In this document: positions 6,494-9,694 of the stretch, one piece after another
How the letters are laid out: each line of letters starts with the position of its first letter
How positions within the stretch are numbered: the stretch's first letter is position 1
NCBI GenBank assembly: GCA_002452635.1
Contig: DKEU01000212.1
Coordinates: 13,508-23,201, forward strand
Reading direction: 5' to 3'
DNA length: 9,694 nucleotides
From: Desulfovibrionaceae bacterium UBA6814
GTDB lineage: Bacteria > Desulfobacterota > Desulfovibrionia > Desulfovibrionales > Desulfovibrionaceae
Notes under the pieces: generated by a model
The model's database searches: none
What the model was told of the DNA's origin: nothing
The model's input: the letters and a program-made list of their open reading frames with translations, nothing else
Translations under genes and position numbers: made by a program

Positions 6494-7006
6494 ATGCGGC
6501 TCCTGTGGTCCCTGCTTCTGCTCGCCTGCGCCCTTTCGCCCCTGGTCCCGGCCCGGGCCGGAAACTTCACCTCCATGGAGGAGAGGGCCCTGCCCCGGGT
6601 GCTCATCCAGCGCGGGGAGCGGTTCCTGAACCTGGGCAAGCCCCAGGCGGCCCTGGCCTGCTACGACAAGGTCCTCGCCTGCTGCGAGGGCACGGCCGAG
6701 GCTGCGGAGGCGCACAACGACCGGGGCGTGGCCCTGACCCGCCTGGGGCGGCCGGACGAGGCCCTGGCCGCGTATGAAAAGAGCCTGGCCGGGAACTACC
6801 CCCTGGCCCACTTCAACCTGGGCAAGGCCCTGCTGCGGCGGTTCGAGGCGTCGGGCGACCCGGCCGACGGCGTCCGCGCCCGGGAGTCCTTTGCCGCGTT
6901 CAGCCGCTGGCTGGACAGCGGCGAGCCCCTGCCGCCGGTGGTGTCCTACAACCTCCAGGAGCTCCGGGAGTACCTGGCGCAGGCGGGAAAGACCCTGGGA
7001 GAGTGA
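6494..7006 (+). CDS. Small exported TPR-repeat protein
   Basis: A 170-residue protein with a Sec signal peptide (1-22, 'LLWSLLLLACALSPLVPARA', cleavage likely before Gly23). Three TPR-like helix pairs follow: about 35-66 (RVLIQRGERFLNLGKPQAALACYDKVL is the first, read with 'LGKPQAALACYDKV' as its core), 73-102 ('NDRGVALTRLGRPDEALAAY') and 106-140 ('HFNLGKALLRRFE', less regular). TPR proteins usually act as scaffolds for protein-protein contact, here in the periplasm; no partner or enzymatic motif can be read. The Cys at 12 is too early and in too poor a context for a convincing lipobox. The ATG at 6494 is chosen for its GGAGG at 6484-6488. It is divergent from the TM1266-like gene, with 94 bases between them that contain the candidate operator, and converges on hydB. 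A role in hydrogenase assembly or stability is a guess from position only. Confidence 0.8.
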   Translation: MRLLWSLLLLACALSPLVPARAGNFTSMEERALPRVLIQRGERFLNLGKPQAALACYDKVLACCEGTAEAAEAHNDRGVALTRLGRPDEALAAYEKSLAGNYPLAHFNLGKALLRRFEASGDPADGVRARESFAAFSRWLDSGEPLPPVVSYNLQELREYLAQAGKTLGE

Positions 7007-7014
7007 GGTTGGGA

Positions 7015-7108
7015 CGCCGTTGCGCGGCGATGGGGAGCAGCCCTCGGCTTCAGACCGACCCTGGCCCCAGGCTGCCTTCGAGGTGTCTTCTGTGGGGAAG
7101 CTACACCT
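7015..7108. terminator. Convergent intergenic stem-loops, possible bidirectional termination
   Basis: The gap between the convergent TPR and hydB stops (7007-7100) holds three small inverted repeats: CGCCG/CGGCG at 7015-7019 and 7025-7029; GCAGCC/GGCTGC at 7037-7042 and 7070-7075; and AGGTGTCTTC (7081-7090) pairing with GAAG (7097-7100) plus ACACCT (7103-7108) around a 2-base bulge. The last overlaps the hydB stop codon. None is followed by a clear T run on either strand, so a terminator function is only suggested by position between converging genes. Confidence 0.3.
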
Positions 7109-7442
7109 TGAGTTTGATGCCGCGGGCCTTCAGCGCCTTGATGTTGGCGCTGCGGTCCGTGTAGTGGGTGTGCAACAGCTCATGGGACTTGTGGCCGCAG
7201 GGGCCGTCGGCCAGGAACCCGTCCTTGGCGTAGATCTTCTTGATCATGGGGTTGTCCTGGGACTTGCGCAGCTTGTAGACCTTGGCGTCGGCCGCGTAGA
7301 CCGAGGCCTGGCGCTTGCCCACGAAGTCCATGGCCGCGGCCTCGGACTCGGTGACCAGGGAGAGGTCCACGGCCGAGAGCACCGCGGCCGCGCCGGCCGC
7401 TTTGAGGAAACCGCGCCGGGTGAGTTCGCACGTGTCGCTCAT
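7101..7442 (-). CDS. hydB: Periplasmic [FeFe] hydrogenase small subunit
   Basis: A 113-residue small subunit (Fe_hyd_SSU domain) of the Desulfovibrio-type periplasmic [FeFe] hydrogenase. It opens with a twin-arginine signal, TRRGFLKAAGAAA at 8-20, with cleavage likely near residues 36-38 (SEAAA). The mature part shows the family's conserved blocks 'VYAADAKVYKLRKSQDNP' (49-65) and 'GHKSHELLHTHYTDRS' (83-98). In the known D. vulgaris enzyme the mature small subunit wraps around the large subunit, and its Tat signal carries the folded, cofactor-loaded pair across the membrane; hydA itself has no signal. The ATG at 7442 has GGAGGA at 7447-7452. It starts 12 bases after the hydA stop, so they are one operon. 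It ends shortly after KALKARGIKLKV and lacks the roughly ten-residue tail remembered for the D. vulgaris protein. Confidence 0.95.
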   Translation of the reverse strand: MSDTCELTRRGFLKAAGAAAVLSAVDLSLVTESEAAAMDFVGKRQASVYAADAKVYKLRKSQDNPMIKKIYAKDGFLADGPCGHKSHELLHTHYTDRSANIKALKARGIKLKV

Positions 7443-7454
7443 GGTATCCTCCGC

Positions 7455-8705
7455 TTAGGCGTTTTTCAGGTTGAGGCGCTTGGCCAGGCCGGCGAACAGG
7501 CTCGACTGGGCCTGGGAGCTGCGCACCCCGGGATCCAGGGGCTGGCCGCCGCCGTTCACGCACCCGCCGGGGCAGGTCATGATCTCGATGAAGTGGTAGG
7601 GCGACTTGCCGGCGCGGACCTCGTCGCAGAGCTTCTTGGCGTTGTCCAGGCCGCTGGCCACCGCCACCTTCACGTCGCCGAACTTGGGCACCTTCACCGA
7701 GGCGGCCACGATGCCCTCGTGGGCGCGCACGGCCTTGATCTCCGGATCGCCCAGCTTGTCGCCGGACAGCACCTCGTAGGCCAGGCGCAGGGCCGCCTCC
7801 ATCACGCCGCCGCTGCAACCGAAGATGGTGGCCGCGCCGGTGGACTGGCCGAGCACCGGATCCGGGTCCTCGTCCTTGAGCTTGGCGAAGTCGATGCCCG
7901 CCTTCTTGATCATGTAGGCCAGCTCGCGGGTGGTGATGGTGGCGTCGATGTCGCGGTGGCCGCTGGCCGCCATCTCGGGCCGCAGGCCCTCGTATTTCTT
8001 GGCCACGCAGGGCATGATGGACACCGTGTACATCTTGGCCGGGTTGGTCTTGGTGGCCTGGGCCCCGTAGGTCTTGGACAGGGGGCCGAGCATGCCGATG
8101 GGCGACTTGCAGGTGGACACGTGGGGCAGCAGGTCCGGGTAGAAGGACTCCACGAATTTCACCCAGCCCGGGCAACAGGAGGTGAACTGGGGCAGGGGGA
8201 AGTGGTGGCTCGGCTTGCTGATGCGCTGGATGAGCTCGGTGCCCTCCTCCATGATGGTGAGGTCGGCCGTGTACTCGTTGTCCCAGATGCGGTCGAAGCC
8301 CAGCCTGCGCAGGGCCGCGTGCATCTTGCCGCCCACGTAGGTGCCGGCGGGCATGCCGAAGGGCTCGCCCAGGCCGTAGCGCACCGCGGGCGCGGGCATG
8401 GACACCACCACGGTGTCCGGGTCGGCCAACGCCTTGAACACGTCGTCCACGAAGGAGACCTGCTCGTAGATGGCCCCGAAGGGACAGTTCACCAGGCACT
8501 GCCCGCAGTTGATGCACGCCGCGGGGTCCACCACCTGGCGGATGCCCTGGTCGTTCACCGCCTGGATGGCGCCGGTCTGGCACACCTCGTCGCAGGTGCC
8601 GCAGGCCTGGCACTTGAGCGGGTCCACTTGGACCATGGAGAAGCTGTCCGGGTCGACGTTCTGAGGCGCCGCCCCTTTCATCCGCACCAATTCCATCTCA
8701 ACCAT
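7455..8705 (-). CDS. hydA: Periplasmic [FeFe] hydrogenase large (catalytic) subunit
   Basis: A 416-residue catalytic subunit that makes or oxidises H2 in the periplasm, exchanging electrons with c-type cytochromes in Desulfovibrio. Two [4Fe-4S] ferredoxin motifs lie at Cys32/35/38/42 and Cys64/67/70/74. The H-cluster is bound by the three signature blocks: TSCCPGW (175-181; Cys177 the proton-relay Cys, Cys178 a ligand), MPCVAKKYE (231-239; Cys233) and MTCPGGCVNGGGQP (376-389; Cys378 and Cys382). These positions almost equal the published D. desulfuricans ligands (179, 234, 378, 382). No extra N-terminal 2Fe-2S or H domain is present, as expected for this short class. The frame stays open further upstream (GTG 8744, ATG 8711), but AAGGAGA at 8712-8718 abuts ATG 8711 and is 6 bases from ATG 8705, so 8705 is chosen. 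No catalytic residue is missing. Confidence 0.97.
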   Translation of the reverse strand: MVEMELVRMKGAAPQNVDPDSFSMVQVDPLKCQACGTCDEVCQTGAIQAVNDQGIRQVVDPAACINCGQCLVNCPFGAIYEQVSFVDDVFKALADPDTVVVSMPAPAVRYGLGEPFGMPAGTYVGGKMHAALRRLGFDRIWDNEYTADLTIMEEGTELIQRISKPSHHFPLPQFTSCCPGWVKFVESFYPDLLPHVSTCKSPIGMLGPLSKTYGAQATKTNPAKMYTVSIMPCVAKKYEGLRPEMAASGHRDIDATITTRELAYMIKKAGIDFAKLKDEDPDPVLGQSTGAATIFGCSGGVMEAALRLAYEVLSGDKLGDPEIKAVRAHEGIVAASVKVPKFGDVKVAVASGLDNAKKLCDEVRAGKSPYHFIEIMTCPGGCVNGGGQPLDPGVRSSQAQSSLFAGLAKRLNLKNA

Positions 8706-8711
8706 GACCAT

Positions 8712-8718
8712 TCTCCTT
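8712..8718 (-). promoter_or_regulatory. Ribosome-binding site of hydA; decides the start codon
   Basis: On the minus strand the sequence reads AAGGAGA followed directly by ATGGTCATG. The first ATG (8711) touches the Shine-Dalgarno and is unlikely to be used; the second (8705) has a normal 6-base spacing. The two differ by only two residues. Confidence 0.75.
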
Positions 8719-8750
8719 GCAAGAGTTGATGATCGGAACCCCACCGCCTT

Positions 8751-8778
8751 CGTAGCACATATTTGGAAATCATGTTAC
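8751..8778. promoter_or_regulatory. Candidate operator (dyad) at the predicted hydA transcription start
   Basis: An imperfect inverted repeat runs from GTA (8752-8754) to TAC (8776-8778). Its core is ACAT-ATTT-GG-AAAT-C-ATGT (8757-8775), symmetrical except for one extra C. It begins at the base expected for transcription start from the promoter at 8785-8814 and extends into the leader, a position typical of repressor sites; as RNA it could also form a short leader hairpin. Its CGTAGCAC half (8751-8758) recurs inverted at 6443-6450 near the TM1266-like gene. No known operator consensus was recognised. Confidence 0.5.
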
Positions 8779-8784
8779 GCGCGC

Positions 8785-8814
8785 TATATAAATTTCAAAA
8801 AAATGTTATGTCAA
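8785..8814 (-). promoter_or_regulatory. Near-consensus sigma70 promoter of hydAB
   Basis: On the minus strand a perfect -35, TTGACA (8814-8809), is followed after 18 bases by TATATA (8790-8785), or after 17 by TTATAT. The spacer contains a run of seven T. The predicted start is near 8778, giving a leader of about 73 bases before the ATG at 8705. The stretch stands out sharply as AT-rich in a very GC-rich window. Confidence 0.78.
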
Positions 8815-8823
8815 GCGGTTTGT

Positions 8824-8835
8824 CCGGAATTCCGG
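8824..8835. promoter_or_regulatory. Perfect 12-bp palindrome upstream of the hydA promoter
   Basis: CCGGAATTCCGG is fully symmetrical and lies about 46-57 bases upstream of the predicted hydA transcription start, just beyond the -35, where activators often bind. A looser TGTCC (8821-8825) / GGACA (8848-8852) pair surrounds it. It could equally be part of a terminator for the upstream chelatase gene, though no T run adjoins it on the minus strand before the promoter. Confidence 0.35.
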
Positions 8836-8861
8836 CAGAGTTGGCCGGGACATGGACAGGC

Positions 8862-8886
8862 GCGCCGGGCGGGCGATGCGCCGGGC
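8862..8886. repeat. Short direct repeat in GC-rich spacer after the chelatase gene
   Basis: GCGCCGGGC occurs at 8862-8870 and 8878-8886, with the palindrome GGCGCGCC at 8859-8866 beside it. The stretch 8836-8917 between the chelatase stop and the hydA promoter is almost pure G and C and holds no convincing gene. It can form several competing stems, perhaps ending chelatase transcription, but no single clear terminator is seen. Confidence 0.3.
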
Positions 8887-8917
8887 GCGGGGCGAGGGGG
8901 CGCCGCGTGGCGGGGGG

Positions 8918-9694
8918 CTAGGTTCCGGGCGGCGCAGTCCGGCGCAGGACCGAAACCAGAGTTTCGGCCCGGAGGTCCTCGATGCGGAAGTAGCGGGCGG
9001 CCAGGGACTCGGCCAGGGTGCGGGCCAGGCCGAAGCTGGTGGGGCCGGGCCGCTCCACGTCCACCAGCACGCACTGGGCGCGGCCGTCGTCGCGGATGTG
9101 CTCGGCCATGCGCCGGGCCTCCTCCAGGGGCTTGCCCCCGGCCAGGGGCACGTTGGCCCGGCCGTCGGACACCACCACCAGGAGGGGCAGGGCCCGGGGA
9201 TTCTTGCGCAGCTCCAGGTCGATGAGCTGCCAGCCCTTCGCCAGGCCGTGGGCCAGGGGCGTCTTGCCGCCGGTGGGCAGCTCCTCCAGGAGCTTGTGCG
9301 CCAGGTCCACACTGGAGGTGGGGGGCAGGAGCACCTCGGCCCCCTCCTTGCGGAAGGCCACCAGGGCCACCTTGTCCCGCTTCTGGTAGGCGTCCAGGAG
9401 CAGGGACAGGGCCGCGGCCTTGCACTCCACCATGCGGCGCTGCGCGCCCATGGAGCCGCTGGCGTCCACCACCAGCACCACCACGCTGCCCACCCGCTTC
9501 TCGCGCACCTTGCGCCGCAGGTCCGGGTCCTCCACCGCCACCGCCAGCCCGTGCTTTTCCCGGCGACGCTGGAAGGGCGCGGCCGCGCGCAGGGTGGCGT
9601 CCAGGGCCAGGTCGTCGGGCCGCGGGTCCTGGCGGCTCTTCACGTAGCGGCCGCAGCGGCCCGCGGTGCGCGCCCGGGTGCGCCGGCCCGAACC
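8918..9694 (-). CDS. VWA-domain metal-chelatase subunit D-like protein (N-terminus outside window)
   Basis: The frame is open through the right edge, so the GTG at 9643 is not the start; 258 C-terminal residues are visible, ending in TAG at 8918-8920. The segment begins with an Arg-rich linker leading to 'PDDLALDATLRAAAPFQRRR', then 'DPDLRRKVREKRVGS', a pattern typical of the BchD/ChlD/putative cobaltochelatase family (TIGR02442-like). The von Willebrand A domain has its metal-ion-dependent adhesion site: DASGS (Asp at 9464-9466), the Thr in 'LPTGGKTPLAHGLA', and 'VVVSDGRANVP'. In this family an N-terminal AAA+ ATPase, outside the window here, cooperates with a CobN/BchH-type subunit to insert Mg or Co into a tetrapyrrole. 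In a non-photosynthetic sulfate reducer a cobalt or other metal role is more likely, but this is inferred. It lies upstream of hydA on the same strand, separated by 212 bases and a strong promoter, so the two are probably separate units. Confidence 0.85.
   Translation of the reverse strand, partial: GSGRRTRARTAGRCGRYVKSRQDPRPDDLALDATLRAAAPFQRRREKHGLAVAVEDPDLRRKVREKRVGSVVVLVVDASGSMGAQRRMVECKAAALSLLLDAYQKRDKVALVAFRKEGAEVLLPPTSSVDLAHKLLEELPTGGKTPLAHGLAKGWQLIDLELRKNPRALPLLVVVSDGRANVPLAGGKPLEEARRMAEHIRDDGRAQCVLVDVERPGPTSFGLARTLAESLAARYFRIEDLRAETLVSVLRRTAPPGT

Noticed and set aside
7015..7029. Intrinsic terminator at the CGCCG/CGGCG stem after the TPR gene
   Set aside because: The stem is only 5 bp and is followed by ATGGGG rather than a T run, so it is listed only as part of a low-confidence structured region.
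6774..8729. A 651-codon open frame on the plus strand opposite hydA and hydB
   Set aside because: Low-complexity Leu/Gly/Val/His-rich translation; hydA and hydB on the other strand have all catalytic cysteines and good ribosome-binding sites.

Overview
The window is a very GC-rich piece of bacterial chromosome. A periplasmic [FeFe] hydrogenase gene pair (hydA, hydB) that closely resembles the Desulfovibrio enzyme, a TM1266-family hydrogenase-associated regulator and a BchD/CobT-like VWA chelatase protein all point to a Desulfovibrio-like sulfate reducer (Desulfovibrionales). This rests on motif recognition and remembered family sequences, not on a search.

Layout from left to right. Positions 1-2341 (+ strand) hold the C-terminal part of a periplasmic substrate-binding protein (ABC_sub_bind type). 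Two bases after it comes a two-TM, PAS-containing NarL-type histidine kinase, so the pair looks like a ligand-sensing unit. Facing it on the - strand (6399 down to 2358) are three genes in series: a TM1266-like small regulator, a TonB-dependent outer-membrane receptor, and a fusion of two ACT-like domains with a metallo-beta-lactamase domain. The leader of the fusion gene contains a perfect 9-bp hairpin that buries its Shine-Dalgarno sequence, plus a tandem 11-bp repeat. A small exported TPR protein (6494-7006, +) is divergent from the regulator. The hydrogenase operon (hydA then hydB, - strand, 8705 down to 7101) converges on it. Upstream of hydA is a near-consensus sigma70 promoter. The window ends inside a VWA-domain metal-chelatase subunit (8918-9694, -).

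How the parts may work together. HydA and HydB form the periplasmic H2-metabolising enzyme; HydB carries the Tat signal that exports the complex. The TM1266 family is known to travel with [FeFe] hydrogenase genes, and here it heads a probable operon with a TonB receptor, which suggests a link between hydrogenase status and uptake of a metal or cofactor. The most interesting sequence signal is a 26-27 bp imperfect dyad (GTA...TAC with an AT-rich centre) found both at the predicted hydA transcription start and in the TM1266/TPR divergent promoter region. It shares a 17-bp stretch with 14 identical positions and suggests one regulator for both. That regulator is not identified in the window.

No tRNA, rRNA, CRISPR array, insertion sequence or attachment site was seen.
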